Below, piece after piece: positions 45,131 to 54,572 of a stretch of 64,000 nucleotides of DNA. The translations under genes and the position numbers were made by a program. The DNA lies in contig JAQWOH010000019.1 of the NCBI GenBank assembly GCA_029245955.1, forward strand, positions 124,001-188,000, in the 5' to 3' direction. Origin of the DNA: Fuerstiella sp. GTDB taxonomy: Bacteria; Planctomycetota; Planctomycetia; Planctomycetales; Planctomycetaceae. The notes beneath the pieces were generated by a model that worked only from the letters and a program-made list of their open reading frames with translations, had not been told where the DNA came from and did no database searches. Within the stretch, counting starts at the first letter, position 1. The number at the start of each line of letters is the position of its first letter.

Positions 45131-45365
45131 AGTCGTTGCCTTCGGAGAAAAAAACCGGCATTGCCAGTGTGACGGGAAAGACGGATTGATTCGGATACAG
45201 AAGCGAGGTCGTTGCGGGACGGGTGCCCGGTGATGCAGTCGACCAGTAGACCTGCCCAACCGGCTGTACTGTATATTCCCCGATCTGGTCCTGCTTCAAG
45301 TCTGCAGCGACTGTACGTCAGGGTGAGCAGGAAACAGTCCCGCCGTCACGAATAAATACCGGAGG

Positions 45366-45515
45366 TTATTCCACTTCCTGAACAGCACGATACGTCCCGA
45401 TTTCCAGGTGATTTTCATCGGGATCGTAAGAGAACAGTTGCCGGACACTCGCGTCGGCAACAAAGTTCGTCCGAAATGCGATATTGCGGCAATGGAGTGG
45501 CCTGCAGACTCCATT
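45366..45515 (-). pseudogene. VOC (glyoxalase-like) relic, C-terminal fragment
   Basis: The minus-strand frame ending at 45366-45368 encodes HCRNIAFRTNF followed by VRQLFSYDPDENHLEIGTY, which is the closing beta-strand block of vicinal-oxygen-chelate proteins (usual form Q-x-F-F-x-D-P-D-G-N-x-I/L-E). The Gly of DPDGN is Glu here, and the upstream part ends at an in-frame TGA about 50 codons earlier. The fragment is far shorter than the about 120-aa family and has no start or ribosome site, so I read it as gene debris. The rest of the 45131-45737 gap holds nothing recognisable except three short AATCGTC direct repeats near 45527-45547. Confidence 0.55.
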
Positions 45516-45737
45516 TCATCGCACATAATCGTCAATCGTCAATCGTCAGACAGCCACGCTCACGGCACTGGTGCGGGGTACCGGCGTTCTTTCGACACGA
45601 CCCGCTCGGCGATTAGTCCGTAAAGCGGCATTCTTTCTGGCCTGAACGGCAGACGTGGCTGTTCGGATCCCCCCTCACGGACAAACGGCTGGACGCCGAC
45701 CTTGCAGTGTTTGAGGACGCCAATTCGTTCAACCGGT

Positions 45738-47567
45738 TTACGGAACTTTCGTGATCCACCGTTCGACGTTATGTTCCAGAATACCAAGCGGCACAGCTCC
45801 GTCGCGAAGGACAACGTCGTGGAAATCTCTGATGTCGAATCGGCCCCCAAGTTCGCTTTCTGCCCGCGCGCGAAGTTCTCGAATTTTGAGTTCGCCGATT
45901 TTGTAAGCCAGTGCCTGCCCGGGCCACGCGATGTAGCGATCGACTTCGTTTTCGATATCCAGAAGCGACTTTGCGGTGTTGGCCACAAAGAAATCAATCG
46001 CGTCCTGGCGACTCCATTTCAGACTGTGCATTCCGGTGTCGACCACCAGGCGAACGGCGCGCCACATTTCGTAGGTGAGCTGGCCGAACTTGGAATATGG
46101 ATCCTGATAGAGCCCCAGTTCTTCACCCAGTTTTTCGCTATACAGTCCCCAACCCTCAATAAAAGCCGTATACCCTCCGTAGCGGCGAAACTCCGGCGTG
46201 TCGTCCAGTTCCATTGCCAGAGCAATCTGAAAATGATGGCCAGGCACCGACTCATGCAGTGACAGAGCTTCAATTTCGTACTTTGGACGGTCCTGCGGAC
46301 GATACAGATTGACATAGTATCCGCCGGGACGACTGCCGTCCGCAGAGGGTCTCTGGTAGTAGGCCGTGGTCGTGTCCGGAGCCATCTGCGCCGGGATGGG
46401 AACAATTTCGTACGCAGCTTTCGGCAGGCGTTTGAACAGCCGGGGTAGTTCCGGATCGATTCGTTCACAACAGTCTTTGTAGGCCTGCAGCAAATCGTTG
46501 GGATCGCTAAAGTAGAACTGCGAGTCGGACCGCAGATGAGTAAGAAATTCCTGAAAACTGCCAGCGAACCCCACCTGCTTCTGAATCGCCTCCATTTCTG
46601 AACGAATTCGAGTGACCTCGTTCTGACCGATGTCGTGAATCTGCTGCGGTGTCAGGTCAGTCGTCGTGAACTTCCGTGCCAGCACAGCGTACATCTGCTG
46701 GCCATCGGGACGCTGCCAGCAACCCACGCTGTCGAACGACGCTGGCAGATACTCATCCTCGAAAAACGACAGAAACCGGGTATAGGCAGGCAGAATATTC
46801 TGTTCGATTGCCAACTTCGCGCGGTCACGAAGTTCAGTGGCCGCGGCGTCCGACAGCTCAATCTTGAATGTACGAAACGGCGCGTAATAAAGGCTCTCTT
46901 CAGGAGTACTGACCAACTGCCGGCGAATCTGGGCAGGAACTCGTTTCATGACGACCTTCGGGTGCAGCAGGCCCGTTGCCATGCCGTTTTTCATCAGGGC
47001 GATGGTCTGATCCATATACGTCGGAAAAGCGTTCACTCGAGCAATCCAGTCTTCGTAGTCGGTGACGGAGTCGAAGCTTAACAGTCTTGCCAGATCGTTT
47101 TCGTTCTGAATGCCCCCCCGTTGATTGAGCGGCAGGAAATGCAGTCTCAACGGCTGCAGGGCAAGCCGAGTCTCATATTCGCGTTTGAACAGCTGGTAGT
47201 TAAGTCGGTCAGCGCGACTCAGTTGAGCGGCATCAATCTTCAGCAGCGTATTCAAAGCCTGGCGAGTCATAGTGGCCGACGTCTGAATCGCCGCTTCGGA
47301 AACATCGTCCCACAGACGATTGTACCGACGATCGCCGAGCCGCGATGCCTGTGTCGGATTTTCGCGCAACGTTCGCTGCCATTCCGCATCAAACAACTCA
47401 TGAAGCGCCTTTGTCGCGTCATACTGTTTGCCGAACGATGCATCCTCCGCAGACGTACTGGCGACAGTCAAACCGGCTATAGCCAGACAGGTCAGCAACA
47501 GTGAACCCGGGGTGAGGTATCTTCGGAAAAGAATGCGATGATCACAGAAAAAACAAGTGCGACGCAT
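45738..47567 (-). CDS. DUF885 family exported protein (peptidase-like)
   Basis: About 609 aa, DUF885, distantly related to M32-type carboxypeptidases. An N-terminal signal (LTPGSLLLTCLAIAGLTVASTSA) is followed by LHELFDAEWQRTLRENPTQASRLGD, the family start; the metal-site motif reads EALSLHESVPGHHFQIAL (H-E-x-x-x-G-H-H), and the trailing EGWGLYSEKLGEE with its downstream Glu is the usual second ligand region. The start at 47567 has AGGAG six bases upstream; the open frame extends to 47666 without support. It is probably a zinc-dependent periplasmic peptidase; that is inferred from the HExxxGHH motif. It ends a minus-strand pair with the Gfo/Idh/MocA gene. Confidence 0.9.
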   Translation of the reverse strand: MRRTCFFCDHRILFRRYLTPGSLLLTCLAIAGLTVASTSAEDASFGKQYDATKALHELFDAEWQRTLRENPTQASRLGDRRYNRLWDDVSEAAIQTSATMTRQALNTLLKIDAAQLSRADRLNYQLFKREYETRLALQPLRLHFLPLNQRGGIQNENDLARLLSFDSVTDYEDWIARVNAFPTYMDQTIALMKNGMATGLLHPKVVMKRVPAQIRRQLVSTPEESLYYAPFRTFKIELSDAAATELRDRAKLAIEQNILPAYTRFLSFFEDEYLPASFDSVGCWQRPDGQQMYAVLARKFTTTDLTPQQIHDIGQNEVTRIRSEMEAIQKQVGFAGSFQEFLTHLRSDSQFYFSDPNDLLQAYKDCCERIDPELPRLFKRLPKAAYEIVPIPAQMAPDTTTAYYQRPSADGSRPGGYYVNLYRPQDRPKYEIEALSLHESVPGHHFQIALAMELDDTPEFRRYGGYTAFIEGWGLYSEKLGEELGLYQDPYSKFGQLTYEMWRAVRLVVDTGMHSLKWSRQDAIDFFVANTAKSLLDIENEVDRYIAWPGQALAYKIGELKIRELRARAESELGGRFDIRDFHDVVLRDGAVPLGILEHNVERWITKVP

Positions 47568-47635
47568 GGTGACTCCTGGTGAGCGGTGGTTCGTTGGTGC
47601 GGGGTTGAAGGAAGGATAGAACGAACATGGACCGG

Positions 47636-49102
47636 TCACGAAGCCGGATCTCGCCCGTTGATCCATGGTCCGGCCAGCTTCTGATAATCGAACGGCGTCA
47701 TCAGACTGCCCGAATCTCCCGCACTCCAGCCGGCCACGTGTTTCGGCTTTGTTTCTGACTTTGACATTTGTTCCCAGCCATCTGCCCAGCTGGAATTACC
47801 GTCGCTGACCTGCCCCTGACGGTCCACATGAAAAACTTTTCCTTCGCGATAACTGCGAATCGCAAGGTTGACAAACATTACGGCCGCGGCACCCAGTTCG
47901 GGGTCATTGTTAACTGAATTCGGACGGCCGGATTCAATCGCTCGGATGAAATTATCAAAGTGAGACAGGTTGAAGTTATATGGCGACTTCGCCTCGTGAT
48001 GTTCCTTCTTCAGCTTGCTGTCGAGCGTCACCTGGGGGCGTTCAGGAATGAAGTCGAATGAGGCAGACGGTCCATTCGTATACGACAGTTTCTGAAACAG
48101 CAGGTTACCGCTATGACCTCGAATAATGTGATCGATCTTGAGTTCTTCAGAAACCATCGTACTGCTGACGACACCCTGCACGCCTTCATGGAAATCGGCA
48201 ATAATCGATCCCACGTCCGGCACCTGACGATCATCGTATTCCATAAAGATACCCCCACCCCCAACGACGCGACCCGGCATGCGCAGCCCCGTTGCCTTTA
48301 ACATTCCCGTAACACGGTGAACAAACAGGTCCGAGAACATGCCGTAGCCGAAGGGCCAGTAACATCGCCACTGGCCGTACACCGCGCGATCGAAAACCAT
48401 TTTCGGGGCCAGACCTTCTTTGACTCCCAGCCAGCGATTCCAGTCGATATTGGCAGGTGTCATTTCTTTGGTAATGACATTGTGGCGTGACATACCGGAT
48501 CTGCCGTTGCGGAAGCATTCGGTCTGAAACTGAACGACTTTCCCCAAACGCCCACTGTTGATCATTTCGCGAGCCACGTCCCAGATCGGAGAACTGCTGG
48601 ATTGCACTCCCACCTGCAGAACCAGCCCGCTGTTCTTCCAGCGATCAACAACCTGACGCGATTCGTCGATCGAGTGAGTCATGGGTTTTTCGCAGTACAC
48701 ATGTTTTCCAGCATCAAGAGCGTCTAGAGTCTGCGTGGCATGCCAATGATCCGGAGTGCCGATGCAGACTGCATCAACGTCAGCCTCGGCCAGTAACTCA
48801 TGATGATCGACGAATGACTTTGGCGCCAGGTTCGTTTCTGCTCTGATATGATCGACAGCCTGCTTGCGATGCACGCTGAAAACGTCGCAGACACCGACCA
48901 GGTCAATATTGGAACCTGTTTTTCTCAGAGACGTCAACGATTTAACGTGAGTACCGAACCCACGTCGTCCTGTGCCGATAAAACCCAGACGGAGTCGTTC
49001 ATTCGCACCGACTATGCGACCATACGATGCAGCAGTCGACACAGCGGTCGAGGTTCCCACTGACGTTTTGATAAAGTGGCGGCGTGAAACATCAGAAGTC
49101 AT
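47636..49102 (-). CDS. Gfo/Idh/MocA family oxidoreductase (Tat-exported)
   Basis: A 488-aa NAD(P)-dependent sugar oxidoreductase fold. The N-terminus has a Tat signal (SRRHFIK, then a hydrophobic Ala/Ser stretch ending at about 30), typical of secreted planctomycete members. The dinucleotide-binding turn is GFIGTGRRGFG (about 40-50), and the conserved Gfo/Idh motif is EKP at 138-140 (YCEKPMTHS). DHWHATQTLDALDAGKHV precedes it, as in the family. The ATG at 49102 has GGAGA six bases upstream. The mature protein probably binds NADP in the periplasm and acts on sugars such as inositol or glycosides; the substrate is unknown. Downstream is the DUF885 gene. Confidence 0.93.
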   Translation of the reverse strand: MTSDVSRRHFIKTSVGTSTAVSTAASYGRIVGANERLRLGFIGTGRRGFGTHVKSLTSLRKTGSNIDLVGVCDVFSVHRKQAVDHIRAETNLAPKSFVDHHELLAEADVDAVCIGTPDHWHATQTLDALDAGKHVYCEKPMTHSIDESRQVVDRWKNSGLVLQVGVQSSSSPIWDVAREMINSGRLGKVVQFQTECFRNGRSGMSRHNVITKEMTPANIDWNRWLGVKEGLAPKMVFDRAVYGQWRCYWPFGYGMFSDLFVHRVTGMLKATGLRMPGRVVGGGGIFMEYDDRQVPDVGSIIADFHEGVQGVVSSTMVSEELKIDHIIRGHSGNLLFQKLSYTNGPSASFDFIPERPQVTLDSKLKKEHHEAKSPYNFNLSHFDNFIRAIESGRPNSVNNDPELGAAAVMFVNLAIRSYREGKVFHVDRQGQVSDGNSSWADGWEQMSKSETKPKHVAGWSAGDSGSLMTPFDYQKLAGPWINGRDPAS

Positions 49103-49311
49103 GGAAGTCTCCGGTAACAGGTAACACGAGGTCCACCACCCTCACGTTCCTGATCTCAACAGTCAAGCCTGAAGTCAGTTTCCGCAAATCGCAGAATTTC
49201 GTAACGCTGTGGTTTCACAGCAAACCGCCCACTACACTGCCACCCACGATTTCGTCAGGCCGTCAAAGCCCCAGTATGCCGACAACGAAAACGCGGAGTT
49301 AACCGGAGACT

Positions 49312-50685
49312 ATGGTGTCAGAAGATCGTTCCGCGGCCACCAGCGATAACGCCTCAAACGCGAACCGTATCTGGCTCTCGGCGATGCTGGTATCTGTCAG
49401 TGCGATGGTTCTGTTCTATGTTCTCGGACCGGAGTGGGGACTGGCATTCCTTGCCGCCGAGATTGCGTTGATTTCCATAGTCATCGCTCAGGCCTGCGAT
49501 CCGTTCGCCGATGCAGCCCAATTCGTTGGTCAGACGCTCAAAGTGCCCGGTTCGGTGCGCGGTGCGACGCTGGACGCCGTCGCCAGTTCCATGCCCGAAT
49601 TATTCTGCGGCATTTTCTTTGTACTCACCGCGCTATCGTCGGCCGGAGCTGATGAGCAGGCAGCCATCCTGGCAGGATCTGAAGGTTACGGCGCCACGAT
49701 CGCGACGTGCGCCGGCAGTGCTGTTTACAACATGATTCTGATTCCCGCGTTCTGCGCGATTGTCATTTCTTACTTTCGTACAGAACGACCTTCAATCGTC
49801 GTCGATGATGAAGTGATATCACGTGACGGTATGTGGTGCGTCAGTTGCCAGATCCTGATGGTTCTGTTCCTGTTTCAGGACCACATGTACTGGTGGATGG
49901 CCTGCGTGTTCATGATTCTGTACGCGGTCTACGTTTACCAGCTGTACCGTGACGCCCGACTGTGGCGACGGCAAATGCTGGCCGTCAATGACATCTTTGC
50001 AGCCCGGGGAACGTCCTGCGACATTGGCGCTGTCACTGAACAGATTCGTGGTTCCGGCCTGAAAGTGTCGCACAATTTTGTCGCACGAGCACTCGATGAT
50101 CTCGCGGCCGGAAACAACAACGCGGATGAAATAGGTGATACGGACTCGGCGGGGGTCCTGTTCGGTTGCTTCGATATTCCTCTGACCAGGATTTCGGCGT
50201 GGGTGGTCATCGGTGCGTCGTCGGTAGTCGCAGCAGTCGCGTGCTACTTCCTGGTCAACGCGACGCGGGAAATTGCGACAGCACTGTCCGTCCCCACATT
50301 CTTCGTCGCTGTGATCGTTGCGGCAGCCGCGTCTTCCGTCCCCGACACACTGCTGGCAATCGGAGCAGCGATGCGCGGCGATGATTCGGGAGCTGTGTCC
50401 AATGCATTTGGCTCCAATATTTTCGACGTGTGTATTTGCCTGTCGATTCCACTGCTGGTGAATTCCTACCTGACCGGGTGGGATCCCGTCAGTCTGCTGC
50501 AGGACGGCAAACCGCTTCCGGGCCTGGTGGGACTGCGAACACTGCTGGTCATTCTGACGGTCATCACACTTGCGATCATGTGGCACAACCGTGAACTGAC
50601 ACGAAAAAAGGCGTTCATTCTGTGCGGACTGTACGCCGTATTTATATGTTATGCGGTGCTCGGCTCGATGGGTTTTGCCGCGTGA
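49312..50685 (+). CDS. Sodium/calcium exchanger family membrane protein
   Basis: A 457-aa cation antiporter of the CaCA superfamily. Two alpha-repeats are visible: GATLDAVASSMPELFCGIFF with the following GATIATCAGSAVYNM, and AAAASSVPDTLLAIGAAMRG followed by GAVSNAFGSNIFDVCI. These contain the acidic ion-binding residues (Glu in PELF, Asp in PDTL). A soluble cytoplasmic loop of about 100 residues lies between. N-terminal 20 residues are polar. The ATG at 49312 has GGAGA a few bases upstream. It probably exports Ca2+ or another divalent ion in exchange for Na+ or H+. It is single and convergent with thrC. Both repeats being intact suggests a functional transporter. Confidence 0.92.
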   Translation: MVSEDRSAATSDNASNANRIWLSAMLVSVSAMVLFYVLGPEWGLAFLAAEIALISIVIAQACDPFADAAQFVGQTLKVPGSVRGATLDAVASSMPELFCGIFFVLTALSSAGADEQAAILAGSEGYGATIATCAGSAVYNMILIPAFCAIVISYFRTERPSIVVDDEVISRDGMWCVSCQILMVLFLFQDHMYWWMACVFMILYAVYVYQLYRDARLWRRQMLAVNDIFAARGTSCDIGAVTEQIRGSGLKVSHNFVARALDDLAAGNNNADEIGDTDSAGVLFGCFDIPLTRISAWVVIGASSVVAAVACYFLVNATREIATALSVPTFFVAVIVAAAASSVPDTLLAIGAAMRGDDSGAVSNAFGSNIFDVCICLSIPLLVNSYLTGWDPVSLLQDGKPLPGLVGLRTLLVILTVITLAIMWHNRELTRKKAFILCGLYAVFICYAVLGSMGFAA

Positions 50686-50787
50686 ACTTCAAGGCACCGC
50701 AGTGCAGCGACATCCGCCGCCGATCCACCGCGAAACGCGGCTCAGGCTCCGCAACATGTCCGTGTCATGTGCTCTGAGCGAGACCGC

Positions 50788-52176
50788 CTATGCCAACCCC
50801 AGTGCGTGGACAATTGCAGCAGTATCATTCCTGACGGTAATCGGAGAGTTGGCGTGAGGCGTCAGGTGAACGCCGGCAGGATGCAGTTTTTCAGCCTGTT
50901 TTTCAGAATCGTCGGTATGGTAGGCAACGGTCAGGTCCGGATCCTTCAACTGATGGCCCGTGAGAACACAGGCAACGCGATCACTGGCCGCAATCACGCC
51001 CTCCGTACGCAACTGCCGCAATCCGGCAATCGTGGCGCCACTGGCAGGTTCACAGCCAAAGCCATTCGCCGCAATCAGGGCTCGGGCATCCACAATCTCC
51101 TGGTCCGTAACGCTTCGAACAACACCGTCGCAGACATTCAGAGCTCGCAGAGCTTTCACAAGGTTGACCGGACGATTGATCTCGATGGCGGAGGCAAGCG
51201 TGCTGGCACGACGGTCTTCACCGTCCATCGACGCGTAGTAATCACGAATGACGGCGGCATTGTTGCGACCGTCATTCCACTGCAGTTTGTTGTCGTTCAC
51301 CAGTTCATCCAGCGTGCTGGCACCGGCGGCGTTTATGATGGCCAGGCGGGGAATCCGATCGATCAGACCAAGCTGTTTCAATTCCATAAAGGCCTTGCCG
51401 AATGAACTGCTGTTGCCCAGATTACCGCCGGGAACCACGATCCAGTCGGGGACCTCCCACCCCAGGCCCTCCAGCACACGAAACATGATCGTCTTCTGAC
51501 CTTCCAGCCGAAACGGATTCACACTGTTGCAAAGATAGATGGGGTGTTCCGCACAAAGTTCGCGGACACGCGCCAGCGCGTCATCAAAGTCACCATCAAT
51601 CTGCAGAGTCGTCGCGCCGTAGTCCAGCGCCTGCGACAGTTTTCCGTATGCAATCTTTCCGCTGCCAACGAAGACAACGCATTGAAACAGGCCGGACACA
51701 CCAGCGTAGATAGCCAGAGAAGCACTAGTGTTTCCTGTCGACGCACACGCTGTCATTTTTGCGCCGACCATACGAGCGTGAGTTGACGCAGCCGTCATTC
51801 CGTTATCTTTAAAGCTTCCCGAAGGGTTCAGACCTTCATACTGCAGAAACAGTTTTTCCGGATTCATGCCAATGACTGAAGCAAGGCGATCATTCTGCTG
51901 CAGGATCGTCTGACCTTCGCCGATGGTGACGATCTGCTCGTCCGCCGGAAACCCAAGCAGTTCTCGAAAACGCCACACACCGCTCAAGTCCAGTGGGTTC
52001 AGACGATTGCTCCAGCGGGTTTCGAACTCCAGCAGCGATGTCGGAACGGCAATCCGCTCCCAGTCATACTGCACGTCCAGCAGACTGCCACACGTTTCGC
52101 ATGCCGTCAGAATCTGACCGATATCATATGATGCCTGGCAATCCGGATGGATACACTGCTGAAATGCGTGGGACAT
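50788..52176 (-). CDS. thrC: Threonine synthase
   Basis: A PLP-dependent enzyme of about 462 aa that converts O-phosphohomoserine to threonine. The PLP Lys is in [10 protein letters not shown] (Lys123); further motifs are [34 protein letters not shown] and the terminal GHQLKDPD. The N-terminal zinc ribbon (Cys8, 13, 26 and 29; CIHPDC...CETCG) is typical of class II threonine synthases with a C4 domain. I start at ATG 52176; the frame extends to 52233. No hom or thrB is adjacent. It is 259 bases downstream of the citrate-synthase-like gene on the same strand. Confidence 0.95.
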   Translation of the reverse strand: MSHAFQQCIHPDCQASYDIGQILTACETCGSLLDVQYDWERIAVPTSLLEFETRWSNRLNPLDLSGVWRFRELLGFPADEQIVTIGEGQTILQQNDRLASVIGMNPEKLFLQYEGLNPSGSFKDNGMTAASTHARMVGAKMTACASTGNTSASLAIYAGVSGLFQCVVFVGSGKIAYGKLSQALDYGATTLQIDGDFDDALARVRELCAEHPIYLCNSVNPFRLEGQKTIMFRVLEGLGWEVPDWIVVPGGNLGNSSSFGKAFMELKQLGLIDRIPRLAIINAAGASTLDELVNDNKLQWNDGRNNAAVIRDYYASMDGEDRRASTLASAIEINRPVNLVKALRALNVCDGVVRSVTDQEIVDARALIAANGFGCEPASGATIAGLRQLRTEGVIAASDRVACVLTGHQLKDPDLTVAYHTDDSEKQAEKLHPAGVHLTPHANSPITVRNDTAAIVHALGLA

Positions 52177-52435
52177 GATGTAAATTGTCTTCCTGCGATC
52201 ATTCTGAACGAAGTGAACGTACTCTCGATGCACCGTCCATGAAGTGAATGTGCGATGTCCTTAACGGATCCGGCATGAACAAACGTGCGTCATGTTGGCA
52301 TCCTGCAACCAATCGGGCCAACCACAGATTTCCTCCTGCAGCTGTGACCAGGCCACGTTAAATGGTCATTCCCGCAATCCGTCCGAATCGGTTTACGATG
52401 TCCGCATGATAGCGATTCCGAAAGTAACGTTCATT

Positions 52436-53608
52436 TCACGTCACTTCCGGTGCATCACCTGCATAGCGCAGACTCGGCAGCAACTGGATACGAGAGGTGT
52501 GCTGTTCAATTGTCTGAGCTGCCCAGCCAACCATCCTCGCAATTCCGATCGCGAGAGAAATGCGGTCTTCGGGTACATTCAACAGCGTCAGCGTCCGCGC
52601 CGCTGCCCAGTCCACCGTTGGAAACAAACCTTCACGGGCCAGCAGCGATTCAAGGCGAGTGGCGGACGACTCCATCACGATGCTGTCCAGGCTCCCCAGA
52701 AGCTCTCGCGACTGTCGCTGCAGGATAGCGACACGCGGGTCCTGTTCGCCATCGCGGCGAAACCCAAAGGGCATCGCTTTGGGCTGCCGAGTCTTCCACC
52801 AGTGATCTGCATGGTCCGGAGACTTAAAACTCTTCAGTCGCGACGACGACCACGCAAATGGGTCGTTCCGCAGCTGCGAAACAAACATTGAAGAGGCGGC
52901 CTTCAATGCCGCCACAATGTCGTTAACCGCACTGCCAAAGAATCTGGCAGAAAAGCATGCCGGCCGCATTTCGGTCAGACACTGGCACGTCATCACTGTG
53001 TTCATTGCCTGTTCTTCGGCCGGCGATGGCTCACCATTGTCGTCCCGAAGAATTCGCAACAAGCGACCGGCATACGACAAGGTCTTCGTTTCGTCATCCG
53101 ACAAAGCCCGCCCGTCCTTCAGATGGCCTCCAAATGCCACATGTAACAGTACCGGAAGCTGAGCCATCACGCGCCAGAATTGAGACCGTGAAGCTTCCAG
53201 ACTTCGATCACCGGGGGTCGGATCGAAACAGGACAACAACGCGATACTCAGCGGAAAAATGTCCAACGGACGCGTCTGCAGAGGAACGGTTGCTATTGTC
53301 TCGCTGACGGGCTGATCAACAACTGCTGACTCCGCAAGAATGGTGCTGATGTCGGCCAGTTCTTCGGAATCTGCAGGAATCCCTTTCAGCAGCAGCCAGA
53401 TGACCGACTCGAAGAACCCGTCAGGACACAGATCGCCGATGTCAATGCCACAGTATTCAACGCATCCGTGGTGGAAACCAATAAGTTCCGTTTCGCCGCA
53501 AACCACACCACTGAGCCCCGAATGCACGGTCTCGGGTGTCTGCTTCAGATCATTCACAATCTGGTGAAGTCCCTTCACCAAATGTGGAGCTGGCGATGCT
53601 TGCTCCAT
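52436..53608 (-). CDS. Citrate synthase-like protein lacking catalytic histidines
   Basis: A 390-aa homologue of citrate synthase. The N-terminus has the small-domain pattern (SGLSGVVCGETELIG, YCGIDIGDLC, then FFESVIWLLLKG), and the C-terminus the FPTVDWAAARTLTLL and GIARMVGWAAQTIEQ segments, where the catalytic Asp is retained (about Asp333). The two catalytic histidines are not: the LHGGANE block is replaced by ASSMFVSQLRN, and the GFGHRVY block by MPFGFRRDGEQDPR (Phe at the His position). A normal enzyme for the cycle should be encoded elsewhere. The start at 53608 (AAAGGA eight bases upstream) removes 27 residues of an open frame. Function unknown; a regulatory or structural paralogue is possible. 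Confidence 0.85.
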   Translation of the reverse strand: MEQASPAPHLVKGLHQIVNDLKQTPETVHSGLSGVVCGETELIGFHHGCVEYCGIDIGDLCPDGFFESVIWLLLKGIPADSEELADISTILAESAVVDQPVSETIATVPLQTRPLDIFPLSIALLSCFDPTPGDRSLEASRSQFWRVMAQLPVLLHVAFGGHLKDGRALSDDETKTLSYAGRLLRILRDDNGEPSPAEEQAMNTVMTCQCLTEMRPACFSARFFGSAVNDIVAALKAASSMFVSQLRNDPFAWSSSRLKSFKSPDHADHWWKTRQPKAMPFGFRRDGEQDPRVAILQRQSRELLGSLDSIVMESSATRLESLLAREGLFPTVDWAAARTLTLLNVPEDRISLAIGIARMVGWAAQTIEQHTSRIQLLPSLRYAGDAPEVT

Positions 53609-54003
53609 GGGAGAGTCCTTTCTCGGAATCCATTCCGATACTGCTGAAAACATTTTCAGCGAATTCCTCCGTGCAACGGACTCGGCCATCCTGACCGATT
53701 GTTATCATTGGTGTCCGCCGCCCTGCTGCAACTCCGCAGCAGCTATCTTCACCACAGCCTATTCTATAACATGAGATCAATGCGAGGGAAGCGAGTGAGC
53801 GTCTAACAGACGTCCCCGGATGCATTATCCGGTTTCTCATACCATGGGTTTTTTCTGTTTTGGTGCAGTTTTCACTGCATCTTGCCGATCAGGCTGGAAC
53901 TCCGGATGGTCAACCGGTAAGCTGACTCGCTTCTGTTATAGCCTGACGGTCGACCAAAGACGCCGTTAACTCTTTAACCCAAAACAACTTACATCAACGC
54001 TCG
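53609..54003. other. Intergenic region with two hairpins before rpsT
   Basis: 395 bases between divergent genes. Two adjacent hairpins sit at 53800-53812 (CGTCT/AGACG) and 53816-53832 (CCGGAT/ATCCGG, followed by TTTCTC). They may be part of a leader for rpsT on the plus strand, or of the citrate-synthase-like promoter region. No gene is seen. Confidence 0.45.
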
Positions 54004-54273
54004 ATGCCTAACACACCAGCAGCCAAGAAGTACCTTCGCACAAGTACAGAGCGACGCCTGCAGAATCGTCAGCAGCGTTCGACGTTGCGTGGAAAAATCA
54101 AGGGGTTTCGTACGCTGTTGAGCGGTGAGCCAAGTCGCGAGGAAGCTGATAGGCACTTCGGGCTGTTGGCCAAGGCTATTGATCAGGCAGCGGCAAAGAA
54201 CTTGATTCATGCCAACGCTGCAGCACGATCAAAGTCGCGTCTGGCGGCACTGAAGAAGAAGAAGTGTAGCTGA
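54004..54273 (+). CDS. rpsT: 30S ribosomal protein S20
   Basis: An 89-aa ribosomal protein with the usual S20 pattern: MPNTPAAKKYLRTSTERRLQNRQQRS at the start and Ala/Lys/Arg-rich helices (HANAAARSKSRLAALKKKK) at the end. Length is the family's normal about 87 aa. The protein binds 16S rRNA at the 30S foot and assembles early. It is monocistronic: a strong intrinsic terminator follows 34 bases past the stop. The start is the only ATG in frame at the correct distance. In many bacteria rpsT is autogenously controlled through its leader, and hairpins are present upstream here, but no specific site can be proven. Confidence 0.97.
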   Translation: MPNTPAAKKYLRTSTERRLQNRQQRSTLRGKIKGFRTLLSGEPSREEADRHFGLLAKAIDQAAAKNLIHANAAARSKSRLAALKKKKCS

Positions 54274-54307
54274 CCAACGAGCGAATCCCACACTGTTAAC
54301 ACACGTC

Positions 54308-54340
54308 AAGAGCTGTCCCCTTCCGGGTGACAGCTCTTTT
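54308..54340 (+). terminator. Rho-independent terminator after rpsT
   Basis: A hairpin with AAGAGCTGTC and GACAGCTCTT arms (10 bp), an inner CCC/GGG extension with one bulged T and a TTCC loop, followed by TTTT. The next gene starts at 54573. Confidence 0.92.
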
Positions 54341-54572
54341 CATGCGCTAATGCCAGTGTTTTGGGGAAAACTCGTTCGATGTTGACGCTTGGCAACAGTG
54401 CCTGCGTCGCATTTGTACATCGTCGTGTCGCGTCTGACACAAGTGACGCGAAGTAATACAGGAACTACCAAAAGATGGAAATCGGTCTGGAACGGCCATT
54501 AGACAGGCTGCATGAAACCGTTTTGCTCGTTTTACTATAGCGTTCCCACGTTGAGCCGATGTTTCACGAAAG

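Noticed and set aside
45527..45547. Triple AATCGTC direct repeat
   Set aside because: Only three 7-base copies; too short to support an origin or iteron site.
49819..50586. 255-residue minus-strand frame opposite the Na/Ca exchanger
   Set aside because: Antisense to a gene with clear alpha-repeats; composition rich in Gln/Arg/His with no motif.
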